Shown: positions 14,001 through 27,192 of the stretch, one piece after another | How positions within the stretch are numbered: position 1 is the stretch's first letter | Layout: each line of letters starts with the position of its first letter | Origin: Chrysomallon squamiferum | Lineage: Eukaryota; Mollusca; Gastropoda; Neomphalida; Peltospiridae | Reading direction: 5' to 3' | DNA length: 64,000 nucleotides | Assembly (NCBI GenBank): GCA_012295275.1 | Contig: CM022679.1 | Coordinates: forward strand, 5,672,157-5,736,156 | Made by a program: the position numbers and the translations under genes | The notes under the pieces: model-generated | Databases searched by the model: none | What the model was told of the DNA's origin: nothing | The model's input: only the letters and a program-made list of their open reading frames with translations

Positions 14001-17000
14001 ATACTGCATATATAAAATAATGGCAGCAATTTTATAATTCAGATTTTTTTTAAATTTTCTATTTTATTTATTATTTATATATTTATTTACCTTTTTTTAT
14101 TCTTTTCTCTTTTTTTGGAATTTTACTAACATTTAATATAAACCTTTTTATTTATTTTTTTATTGATTCTGTATTTAAGATTTAAAGAATAATTTTATTT
14201 CACATATACTTCTCTTATTTCCTCTTTTTTTTTTTTTATTTATATATAAAATCTAATGCCTTATTTTAGATATTTAGAGGTATTTCTTAATATTTGTTTT
14301 TGTCATCAGAGACCAATTTCTGTTAGTAATTTAACCAGCTATGAAAATACATACAGATGTCAAAAAAGCCTAACAGAGTAGTCCATAATTAACACATAAA
14401 GAAGATAAAATTAGTAAAATGATGGCAAATAATAACAATAATAAATAAATAAAGATGCTTTTCTGTGTACTACACAACCATAAGTATGTGAGAGAAAATG
14501 GCAGCCTCCATGTTTTTGTATGTGTGTCCATTATTATTGTCAAATTGTGTTTGTTATTGGAAACAAATCTGAAAAATATATGAAAAAAACAAACATATTT
14601 AAATACAGATAGAAGGAGAGACTTTATGTGTATAATTTTAAAATATCATTCCAGAACTAATATATACATAATGTATTTTTTAACAAAATTATTAATGGTG
14701 GACACCAATCAGTGGTATTGTTAAATAATAAGGAATGGAGTAAAAAGAACAGGTCAGGTAGATATAGAGATGTAGGTACTTGGAACAGTCAGCTGATATG
14801 TACCCTGTTTGTTCAGTACTTAAATATTTTTAATTTCTTTTTAATTTCATTATTGATTTCTTCAGTATTTTTTTTCTTTTATGTATTTATAACTAAACTA
14901 TTAACCAATGAAATTAAAAACCACAATACATGTATATGAACATTTTTATTTTATTAATCATTTTAAAAATAAATATTAATCAAATCTTCAACAAATAAAA
15001 TAATTACAAGTGACAAAAACAATATTTAAAAATAATAATAGCCCATATCAAAATCTAATTTATCTGCCAATAGATGTGATTAATAATATAAATATTAAAC
15101 ATTAAATGTATGCACTGAATCGTATCATTTAAAAATAAAATTTGTATATGTTATGATATATGATAATGAAATATAAAGGTATTGATTGATGTACTGAAAA
15201 TGTTTTATTATTTTTTACTGGTACTATAATAGCTTTTATCATCTTAATTTATTACATACAACAAAAAAAGCAAAATGAAAACAATTCAGTGTATAATTTG
15301 TCTAAATTATTTTATATGCTGACTGTGTTCAAAATAAATGGTGAAATTAATGTGTTTTTGAGTTTTTGTTTACCTCAGAACATTACACAAAATTTTTACA
15401 TTTCTCAATTTCATAGCGCTTGATTATTTCATTAAATTCATTTCCCTTGCTATGATCAGTTGAACAAAACAAAACATCATTATTTTAAAAACGTGTAACT
15501 GAAAAAAATAAAAAAATAAAAAAAACAAGTTTCATATTAAAATTCTATAAAATACATCAAAAACAACAAAAAATAAGATATTAGTTATCCATAAACATTG
15601 TAAAAAAATATATTTAGAGGATGGATTAAAGATAAATTATAATGACCATTATAAATACATTGCGCACACACACACTTCTCTCTAATAATATACATAACTA
15701 TTATGCTAAATAAAAATATACATAATTATGAAACATTTATCACTGCATAAGAGCTAAATGTTGAAGAAGAAAATACAAATTTTAACTGTTTTTTGAATAA
15801 CAATCACCATCCTAAATTAAATTTTATCACAAAAAATTCTAATAGTTTATTTATAAATCAAGAAATACAAATTGTCCTTCATTATGTCATTTTTTTAAAT
15901 AAACAGTTTCTAAATATTTATATAATTTTCTATCTCTCATATATTTTATAGTAATCACAAACATGAATCTATGTAAATAAAATACAGTGAATATTTTTGG
16001 CTAGTTGTTTCCAATACAAATAACAAGGCAATTAAACTCAAATAAAAGAAATAAAATTATACATTGATAACTAATCTAAATGAAATTACTATTACCAGCT
16101 CATTAATAAAATTGAATATTTTGTTTAGCAAGTATTGTGTGACATAATTCCAATAATTAAAGAATAATTATTTTTTCAATGTGACACTAACCATTGAAAT
16201 ATCAGTTTTGTTGTTTATAAGAAGAAAAAAGTAATGTAATTAATTTTAAACAATAAGATCATGTCAAAATAAAAATTCTTGTAAACATTTTACTAAAAAA
16301 TATTTTAAGAGACCAAAAAATGTAAAATGAATGGTATAAAAAAAGGTAAAAAGTTATCCATTTCAAATGGAAGTATAAAGTAAAATATCAAATATTTTTA
16401 GAATCACAGACATTTTGCTGACACAATTATTTTACAGAAAATTTCTAATAGAAAATTTGGTAAATTCCATGAAAACAAAAATATTCAGAATAAAACTGAG
16501 AAATTGTGATAAAATTGTTCCAAATTGTATTAAAAATAAAAGATCAAAAGTAAATAAACAAGAACAAATTTCTGCCTAAATAAAAGCATATAGCATGTAA
16601 CCATTTCCAAAAATATGAAAAATTAAATATCAAATATAAATAAATAAATAAATACAACAAATCTGTCATAATTATCATCTAAAAGAACTTTAGCAAGTTG
16701 GCATTTCCAGTGAGAAAAAAAAAAAAAGCAAAAAAATGTTATAAAGTTTTAAATCAAAGTATATGTTTGATATTTGTATATATAATGGATTTCAATCAAA
16801 AAAGCTTTAAAGTATTTACAATAATAATAAAAAAATGCAGTTGTATACATCTGTCATATTACTATCTGTACTTACATATACATACATGTATGGATGGATG
16901 TCAACATTTTACCATGCCACTGCAATAAATTAATATTTCCTGAGCAATATTTTGTGATTTTGCACTGTCATATAGTCTGTATCATTCATTATAATCACAA

Positions 17001-17492
17001 TCCTTCATATTATAATATTGTGCATTTTCATTTTCCTATGGATTCCTTTTATAAAAATATTCTTCACACATCACTTGCAGTCTTTACAAATCTTTACTAC
17101 TAATAAAGAATTTCAATAAAATAAAAACCTCTTGTGAATGAAGGAGAAATTGTATTTGATTTTTTTATGATTTGGTGCAGAGAAGAACAGAAAAATCCCT
17201 GTTAAACTAAGGATTTAGCTTCACTGAAATATATTTTCACTTCTGTTCATTAATTAACATAAAAGACACTGTTTCTGTCAGGCTGTTTGCAAGCTTGTAA
17301 ACATGTAACTGTGTTCTGTATGTAATCATTAGCAAAGACTGAACACAAGGAATAAAATAAACAGTCACTTGAACACACAAAAACTCATTATCACACAGTC
17401 AGAGGTATACTTCTAAATTCTCATCTTGTTACAATTTCACTGACACACCATTACTGTTTCCATGACAACATCAATACACTTTGTAAAATAAG
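11081..17492. other. Gene-poor AT-rich intergenic DNA
   Basis: This holds the fucosidase 3' UTR at its left end and the TRPM 3' UTR (minus strand) at its right end. An AATAAA at 12100-12105 could serve the fucosidase, but nothing confirms the cleavage site. Apart from the duplicated segment at 12230-12930 I see only AT-rich sequence, short microsatellites and no coding signal; the open frames are short and low-complexity. Confidence 0.7.
12230..12930. repeat. Diverged two-copy tandem duplication (about 445 bp unit)
   Basis: The segment at about 12259-12475 and that at about 12695-12930 share, in order, a GTCCAG-A-AxxxGTATTA start, ACTACATGGGTAG-like / GATATGGGTGG-like cores, AATTACATTTCAAACAA, TAATAAAA and TTxCATTCTGxC. 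The copies are clearly diverged, so the duplication is old. Offset is roughly 440-455 bp. Confidence 0.65.
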
Positions 17493-20446
17493 TTAAACAT
17501 CTTCATCTTCCTTGGTGGCATCTTTGATGCTCTGATGCAGTTTTCTTGTTGGTGTCTGCTGTTTCTCATTAATCAACATTTCAAGCATATGCATAATCTG
17601 ACTGATTTTCAGAGTTTGTTGACTAGACTGTTCTGACAAGTCATCCACACACTGTCTCAGAAATGCTGTCTCTCCTGATACGGAACTGAAAACAAAATAA
17701 AAACAAATATAAATATATACACATACACTGTCTCAGAAATGCTGTCTCTCCTGATACTGAACTGAAAACAAAAACAAATATAAATACAGACACAAACACA
17801 CACACACACAGTCTCAGAAACGATGTTTTTCCTGATGCTGAACTGAAAATAAAATTAAAATAAATATAAATGCACATACACATACACACACACACACACT
17901 CACATAGTCTCAGAAATGCTGTCACTCCTGACACTGAACTAAAAACAGAATAAAAATTTAAGTTTCTGACAAGTTATCCAGGTACTGTCAAAAAAATGCA
18001 ATCTTATGTGACAAAGACAGAACACCCTTTATGAACAAACAGCTACATCTCAGGATAAGAATGCCATTAATCTACAAAATGATTTTTGCAAGCAGTATTA
18101 ATTTTAATCCTTTAGATTCTAGCCATTCTAATGTAATGGCTGGGAATCAGCTTTGAGTCAATTCCATATGATGGCTTGTTAGTGCAATTAGGCTGCTGTC
18201 TGTTACAAACCATCTTTGGCTATGTAATATGTGAAAGGGTGAATTTTTTGATTATTATTATTATTATTATCATATTAATTTCAGTTTAGTTTGTGTGTCA
18301 GTTAAAAGCGAAATTTTATTAATATTTTTAATTGTTATTTTTCTATTAATTGTTGGCTAGTTAAGTGAGTAAACTAGAGTTAATATTTTAGTAGAAATCT
18401 TTTTTAACATCATTTTCAGTTTAAAAAGAGAAAACTTTCCTAACCTGTTTCCTACTGAAGGCTGAAAAAGCTGAACTGATTTGTCAGGTTTTATCAATTC
18501 TTCATCATCATATTTCTTTTCCTTCTCCTTTTTCATTATCGTTTCTTTAATCAGGGCCAGCTCATGCATCACATTTTCTATCCTGAAATTAAAGAGTACC
18601 AATAATAAAACACTGATAAAGTACAGGAAGAAAACAAACACAAAACAACAAAACAAACAAAAAAAACAACAAAGAAACGTCACACTAAAACTGATTATTT
18701 AACATTTTGTGAAATGCTAAAATGGTTATAATTTCAAAATGAAAGTAAAATTGTTTAATGTATTTCAACATATCTAATATAAAATAATACCGTGTGAATG
18801 TATGTGTATGTGTATAATATATGTGTCTGTATATACATGTATAAATGTATGAATGTGTGTATGTATGTGTGTATGCATATGTGTCTCTGTGTGTGTATGT
18901 GTGTAGCAACCAGCTATTCCCTACACACAAATACACTACAAGACTTTTGATGCAAGGAATCAACTGAATTTAAGGCTCAGTGCACAGTACAATATTTTTA
19001 AAAATCAAGCAAAATTCTACTGAATATTAAAATTACCGTTCTGCTGTTTTGCTGACCCTGGTGTCAAGTTTCTGTCTTTCAAGCAGATTACTACGAGACA
19101 GGTAATGATCTGTCGCCATTTTCTCAAACAGACTCAGTCTTTCATTATCTCTAGGAGTGTGCACTTCCTCTACAATAAATTCAAACTAAGTTTAAACATT
19201 TCATTGCAATAAGTGGATATATCCACTCAAAACTTTATCACTGTTAACTATAGAATGCAGATTTACCCCACAGCCTCCTAAAAAATTCTCATTATGCTGT
19301 GAGAAGTGAACACACCCCTCCAAAGCCTCCCAAACATTGTACCTGCCCTGTCTGAGTTCCCATCAGTGGGGTGACTGCACAACTACTGGTCTAGTTGATT
19401 TTGCTGGGAGCAGTTTTTTTAATTATGCAGTGAAATGATTAACACAACTACTGGCTTGCCACGTAATAAGTATATCAGAAAAAAAGAGTCAATAAATCAC
19501 ATATTTATTATTTTAAAATAATAAAAGTCGATAAGCCAAATCTTTTTAGCATATTTATTTGTATCATCTTTAATGATGTTCTGTTTGTTATTATTATTTA
19601 TATATTTCTTTTCTGTTTCTGATGTTTTATTATTAGCAAAGATGTATCTTCTTCACAAACAAAAACAATCATTTTCATTTATCAAATTTATTAATTCATA
19701 ATACCATAAATAACTTTAATTTTAATTTTTAAATTATGTATTTTTTTGAGTTTCTTTCTTGACTCCTTTTTTCTATTTAAGATGCTTTGGTTTGTCTCGG
19801 GGCAAAATAAAACAGTTTTTGAAAAATATAAGACGTTTCTTTAAAAAATTAAATTTTAAATGTATCATAGATACATTTGCTATTTGACAATATTTCAAAT
19901 ATATATTTTGAGTTATAACTGTAACAGAGACAGTTTTGTCACTGCTCTCCCTTTTACCTATTCAAAATATTATTAATACTGATTACTATTTTACTATCAA
20001 AGTTATATAAATAAGTACTTACTAAAAGCATTTGGCTTCTTGCATGTGTCACATGACTTGTGTAGCATCCATCTACCCATGCGGAATAAATGGTTGAAAA
20101 TGATGATGGGAGGAACGAGCGTAGGACGGTCATAATATTCAAATATGAGAGAGAGGCGATAAAATCGCCACACTTTCATCGATTTGTCTTGAACTGTCTG
20201 AAATGTGTAACTGGAAAAAAGCAAACAAAAAGCTTCAGTTGATTAGACTGCAGGTAAGATGTAGCAATTGTGAATTAAAGAGGACTAGTCATATGAATGC
20301 TTAAATGTAATTTGTATGTATCTAATTAATTTATTTCTAGTTACTTGTTTTTGATAATAACAGTTTAACAAATAAAAACAAAACAAATTCATAATTAAAA
20401 TAATTAGCTAAATAATAAAATAAAGTAAAGTAAAGTAAAGTAAAGT

Positions 20447-20477
<31 letters not shown>

Positions 20478-23400
20478 AATAAAAAATAAAAAATAATAAT
20501 AACATTAATAATAAATAATTTAAAAAAAAAGAGCAGTTAAATTACTCATTATAAAATGGCAATATTCTAAAAAAAAAAAAAGACAATTTTTTATGTAAAA
20601 ACAGAAAAATATACTTATTAATTTATGGTAATGATTTATTTATTATGCAATAAAGATTGTATTTCAGGTTCAAACAAAACAACAATGTGTACAAAATGTA
20701 TTTATATTATATCTTCAAACCACCTTTCAAATTGTAATTTGTATATAAAATTAAAAGAGAACAACAGTTTAAAAAATATCTCCCATATCTTTACCAAATC
20801 TCATCAATAATAGCACACTGTGACTTTAAAACATTGACTAACCTGAACATGGCAATGAGAAGGTTGACAAGGAGAATGTTTGTCAGCAGCATGTACACAG
20901 ACAACAACAGAGTGCTCAGACCATCAGCTTCTGGACATCTCAGATCAGGAGCCTCCTGCCAAATAGTCTGGTTACGTGTACAGCCTGGTGTTTCTTCACC
21001 TAAATAAATAAATAAAGTAAACACATGCAAGTAAGTCTTTTTTTAATTGTTTTTTTTAAAAGCAGTGCTTTAATAGAAATCTATTATGTATAACTCAGAG
21101 AGCCATGATTGTTAGATCGGGAATCTCACTAGACACTTATAGCCAGTTTTCTCTAATGACTTTAGTAAAAATAAAATAAATACCTTCAACTCTTTCTAAG
21201 AAAAGTTCACCATACATCTGTAAATAAGGCATCAGTAACACATTTTTGAGAATCATCCACGTCAATGGTGAATTTGGGTACATGTTGATGTGGTAAGCAA
21301 CACCAAAACTGACCACAAACACAAAGCAGGATGAAGAAGAAAAACATCAGATCAGTGATCTGAAAAATAAATTACAGAAGATTATTAACAAGCATATACA
21401 TAAATGTTTATTTACAAGTAAAACAAATATAAATATATTAATAAATATTTCACTTACATAAAACACACACTTTCCTAATGACTACTTAATTTCGTGTCGA
21501 ACATTAAGAGTATTATTTTTATAATTAAAATTTCTACATTACCATTCTATGTATCATGATCACTTTAGGTCCCATGTTTTTTTCTGCAAAAAAGAACTGC
21601 ATGGATCTGAGATAGAACAAGATCAGTGACAGACTGTATATTCTGCGAGCCCAGCTGAAGTTTGAGGTAATTAGATTGAAACGCAGAATGATGCACAGAA
21701 TCAACATGCTGTACATGAGTAGGTCAAACTGGTTCCACATGTTAGAAAACCAGTTCTGAATCTTGTATTTGATTGACAGCTCATCACGGATAAAAATCTA
21801 GAAAAAAAACAAAGTAAAATATTTTTTATTTGATGGATAAAAATATAAAAAAGACAATAATTGATTCATATTTGAAGAAGGTTAATCATGGATAAAAATC
21901 CAGAAATTGTTTTTAAATTCACATATTTGATAGAGAGTTTATCAGAGACAAACATTTGTTGGAGAATTCAATAAAAATAAAAATGTAGAAAATAAATGTG
22001 AAGTAACTTGTACTTTATGTAGAACTCACTGCAGGCTAAAATCTAGAAAGAAGTAAAATATCTTATTTTATGGAGAACTCACTGCAGAAACAAAACAATC
22101 CATGAAACATGATAACACAGAAAATGATTTAGTTTATTCTTTATGCCTTAAAAAACATTCATTAAGATTAAATTAATCTAAGATAATCGATCGCACACCT
22201 GTCTTATTTCTTCAATGATCATGGTAGCAATCCAGATCCATGCAATAATTTCCCACTTGGATGGAGACTGTGGCTCTCCCACAGGTCGGAGATCCACCAA
22301 CACAAAGTAGCTGAAAATGGCTAGGAACACAATGTAGGACAACTGAAAAATATTACAGTAAATTATTTTTGTTTGTTTGCACTGATTTCAAAAATATAAG
22401 AAAAAGAGAAAATGCTAAACAGAGACAGACAAAACAAATCTGAGGTTATTCTGAATCATCTGTAAACAAAAAATCTAGATTGTACAAAAACAATATATAT
22501 TCTGATTTAGATCCCCCAAAAATTAAATAAGAAGTGGTAATTATGACTTATTATAACCTTACATTAGAGGAATATAACTATTTTATCAAAGTTAGACATC
22601 TTCTTTAACATTTTGACAAACAGCAAGCAGTTTTTAATGAATGTACCACCACCCACAATACTTACCACATTGAAGAAAAACTTAGTAATTGGAGCAGAAT
22701 AGAAATACAAGATGGCAGACACAATGTTGATAGTATTTGGACCAAAGTCAAACACATTCACTTTGAACAGTTTTGTCTTTGGTATCTTTTCTGGCCCGGG
22801 TGAGCCAGTTGGTGCAAACTCCACCTCATTATCCACACTGTTAGGTCCCACCTTGTTACTACCTACTGTCGATCTCTCCAGCCCACCCTTAAAAGAGTGT
22901 TCTTCGTTATCATCATCATTGTCCTCATCATCACCATCAATGATGTCAGTAGCTTTTGTATTGGAAGTGAATTTAATGAAAGGAAGGAATATGGGAAGGA
23001 AAAGGCACAAGAGGATCTGAAACAAGACAAAAAGATTTTTAAAATTGTGATATAAGAGAGTCATTATGAAAAAAAAGATCAAAGTGAACAGTTACTTATA
23101 AAGTGAGGAAGAAGAATGAGAATATCCCAACAGCTGGAATTTAGTGATTTCTGATATGAAAAAGGTGCTGTTGATTCGAATTAAGATGTTATTTTATAAG
23201 AAAAAAAACAAATTATTTTAAAATTATAATTATACAGTGACTTTAAATAAGTGCTAAAATATTTGGTCAAGATCAAGAAGGTCAAGATCACCTCAAACTA
23301 CACAACTCTGTAGCTACTGAATTATGATTTCTAAAGATGTGAGATATTTAATAAGCATACCTTTAGTTCTGAAGTATACAGTGCCATCTGACCTTTCCAG

Positions 23401-26362
23401 ATGAAGTTGAGTTTTGTTTGACATGATGAGTGTTCGATAAAGTCCATCATGTTGTGGGCATCAGCAATACTGAACAATGTCAGGTTTCCCCATGATGGTA
23501 GTTCTCGAACTAACAACTGATGTGACATCTTCTTGTCTCTACGGTAACACTCTGACAATAGTTCTGTGCTACGTCTTTCAAACAACCTGGAATAAAAACA
23601 TAACATCACTTATCCATTTTACTTCTTTTTTTCCCTTCTTATTTTCTTACTGTTTCATATATAGTATTTCATATTTTAACTCTTTGCACCCTTTGTCAGT
23701 TTTACAGTACATACAACTATAAACACAGCAAGTTGTAGTTTTGCGATATGTGACAACTCTGCCCATATCAGTGCCAAAGATCACTATTGTTAGGAAGCAG
23801 ATTAGTCCAGTTAGACCACATACACTGAGTATAAATTATGTCTGATTTTACAACTATTCAAAAATGATCAATGTCCAAAGGGTTAAAGGAAAATCCTTTC
23901 ACTAAAATGCAACCTATATTAATTCTTTAGGACATTTTGTGGTACAACTTGCTTCCCATGATTTTATTTTTTATTTTTCAATACAAGTTTGTAATATTCA
24001 CAGACAGTCTATTATAAACTATAAAGTTTTGTTTCTGTCTATGCATGGTGTCTGCTGTAGTTAACGTAATCTCCTAATTATTGCTATATTGTTGATTGTT
24101 TGAGTTTTCTTCAAGCCACCTATAATCTGGTCAACATCTATCTAACTTTTAAAAAATCCATCTTGCTTGATCACAATCACTGCAAAAAGTATTGTTTAAA
24201 ACATTAATTAAAAAATTGAAATACACTAAGTATTAGTGAAATGATTACTAACTCTGCATGTTCTGCCAGATCTGTACTAAGTTCCAGTTCTTCCTCATTG
24301 TCAGCTACTTCAGACATAGCTTTCAGCAGGGCAGAGGCAATCAGCCCTGCCCCTGAAATAACACAAGATTACAAGTTAAGTTTAATACAGAAACATGTAC
24401 AATAAACTTTGAAATCAGTAGATATCAATACTGAGTAGAAATAAGTAAACAAGAATATAATGAAGCTTCATTAATGCCCAAGCAAGTAGAGTGACATTTG
24501 CAACACTAGAAATGATGTAGTACATGGAATGGAAACTGAATTTTGTGTGAAATGGAAATAAAAGAACAAGATTTTAATTAAGTACAGTAAACTTTGAAAC
24601 AGTAAATATGTGGAACTGGATTCAATAAAAACAAATCAGTGAGATGAGAGAAGATTTGATTCATGGATCTATTACTCCTTAGGTAAGTGTTGTTTGAAGA
24701 TTCAACAAATAATAAACAAAATAAAACAACACCTACCACCAAATATAAACCACAGCTTAAAATATATAGTAAATCACTAAATTTATTTTTATTTAATGTT
24801 TACAAATAAATGATAATGTTTTAGGTTTCTGTTACCTAACTGGTCTTTTCCAAGCTGCCAGAACAGTGCAGCCATTTCCCTGCGGTTGAAGAGAACAGCC
24901 CAGATAAATAATTCTTTTTCTGGATTTTCAAAATCAAACGTTTCTTTAAACTTTTTCTTCGTTCTTCGACTGGATATACTTCCATCTGTAAATAAAATAA
25001 AATTTTAAAAGTCATTTAGAGGATAATTTGACAACTTCAGGCTATTTTGGCTGCTCGAAAACATTTTAGGATTTCAAAGATTTTCAGTTTTTGGAATTTA
25101 TAGTTATGGGATCCTCAACCTGTAAAAACAAGAACAGCAACAGTAACAATAACAATATATGGTTGGGCAAAAAAAATGTTTATATATAATAAAAATTTGT
25201 AAAATGTATTCATTTACTATTTTTAAATTAAACTGATAAAGCTTATTACACAAATGAAAATTTTATAAATTTTAAAGAGAATATCTAATAAGTAAAATTG
25301 CAATAAAAAACTAATTTAAAAGTAATAAATGCTGTATCCAGCATCATATAGGTTTAGTATTTTCAATATTACAGCTGAAATTGACATCCAAATTCATAAA
25401 ATTATATTTACAAGTATAATTATGTCAGCTTCTTTCTATTAATAGTGATTGTAACATAAAGCTAAGAATTTAAGCAAAGAAATGAATGAATTTTGGAGGG
25501 GGTATTTATTTATTTATTTAGTCTTTTTTAAAACAAAACATAAATTTCTAGCACCATACAGTTGAACTAAAGATAACTTTAAAAGTACAGACAATACACA
25601 TCAGGTGGAAATACAAACCACATCATTCTGTGCATGTAAATTTATGAAACCTATTTTGATCTTACAGTATTTAAACACTGAAGCTTGAGGAAAATATATT
25701 TCAGATCAGAGAAATTTATGTCAAATATAACAAACGTGCATAACACAAATTATTATCAGCTCTACCGTGACATCTGATAACCTGTGTTGTGTATGTTAGG
25801 TGATGTATTTCTTGTATGTATATGCATGTGAATTTGTTAGATATGTTAGTTATGGGCCTGTAGTATGTATTAAAACAGATGTTATGTTCATTAGTTATAT
25901 GCATGTAAATTTTGTTTATACGGTTTATTTCTAAATGTGTTTTTGTTATGTATTTCTCTAAGTGCAAATTTTTGTATAAGTATATTTGCTAAATGCATGT
26001 TATTTACTAAATGAATATTTATTACATGCATGTTCATGAAATTGTGTAAATGTGTGTTTTTTGTTACATACATGTCTATATGTGTATTTCCGAAATATTC
26101 TAACAGTGCTTAGTTTTAATAATGATACACAAACTGTAACAAAGCTGGATATCATCACTTCTGAGTTTGTAGAGATTTCAGTTTCTAAGGTAATTTTTCA
26201 GGATTACTTAAGTTAATGTGAGTAAATGTTTCATTTAACACAAGGGTATCAGAATGCCATAAACATTCAATTATGTCTATGGAATTATAATTTAAAAAAA
26301 CAAAAACAAACAAAAAAACACACAAAACAAACATCAGAACTAATAATAATAATAATATTGAC

Positions 26363-26406
<44 letters not shown>

Positions 26407-27158
26407 TATAAAATTTTAAAAATTATAAATAATTATAAATGTGCAATGTCTTATCATTTGTACAGAATTAACAATTTCAACTTGGTGGTGGTTATGTATC
26501 AAAAACATTTGCAAACACTCACCACATAAAGTTCCTTGTTCTTGAGCTAGCAAATAAATTGTTCTTTTTAATAAATATTATCAAATAAATACTCTAAAAA
26601 ATCAAATAATATAAAAATAATAATGTTGTTGTTTAAATAATAATAATAAATGAATTAAAAAAATTAAAAAACCAACAGCAATAATAATATGAAGTGTACT
26701 AAAAGACAGCTCTAACAGAAAACTTCCCAAAAAATACTAAGAAAATATAACAAATTTTACTATTTCAGATTAGAAAAAAAGAAAATATTTGAAGAACAAG
26801 AATGATGCCAACCTTTTGCTAATTGCCGTTTAGATATTCGCTTCATCAGTGGTTCCAGTTCATCTCTGTTGCCATCCCAACATCTTGTTGGTCCAGTTTT
26901 ACCTTGTACTAAAAACTTTTCATCTGCAAAGTTTTAACAGTGGAAAACAAATTAAAAATTAAAAACTTAATCACTTATTAAGTCTTGAATACAAGTACAT
27001 TTACACACACACATACAAAAATAGACAGATGCAAATAGACACAGATAAATAAAACAAAGAATAAAACAAGTAAATAAAAATAATCATAAATTATCACTAA
27101 TTAACATAAAAAAATGAATTTATATAAAAAATGTAAAAGGCTTGTTTGTTAATTAATT

Positions 27159-27192
<34 letters not shown>

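Noticed and set aside
22712-23020. 102-codon plus-strand frame
   Set aside because: Antisense shadow of TRPM exon 18; no family resemblance.
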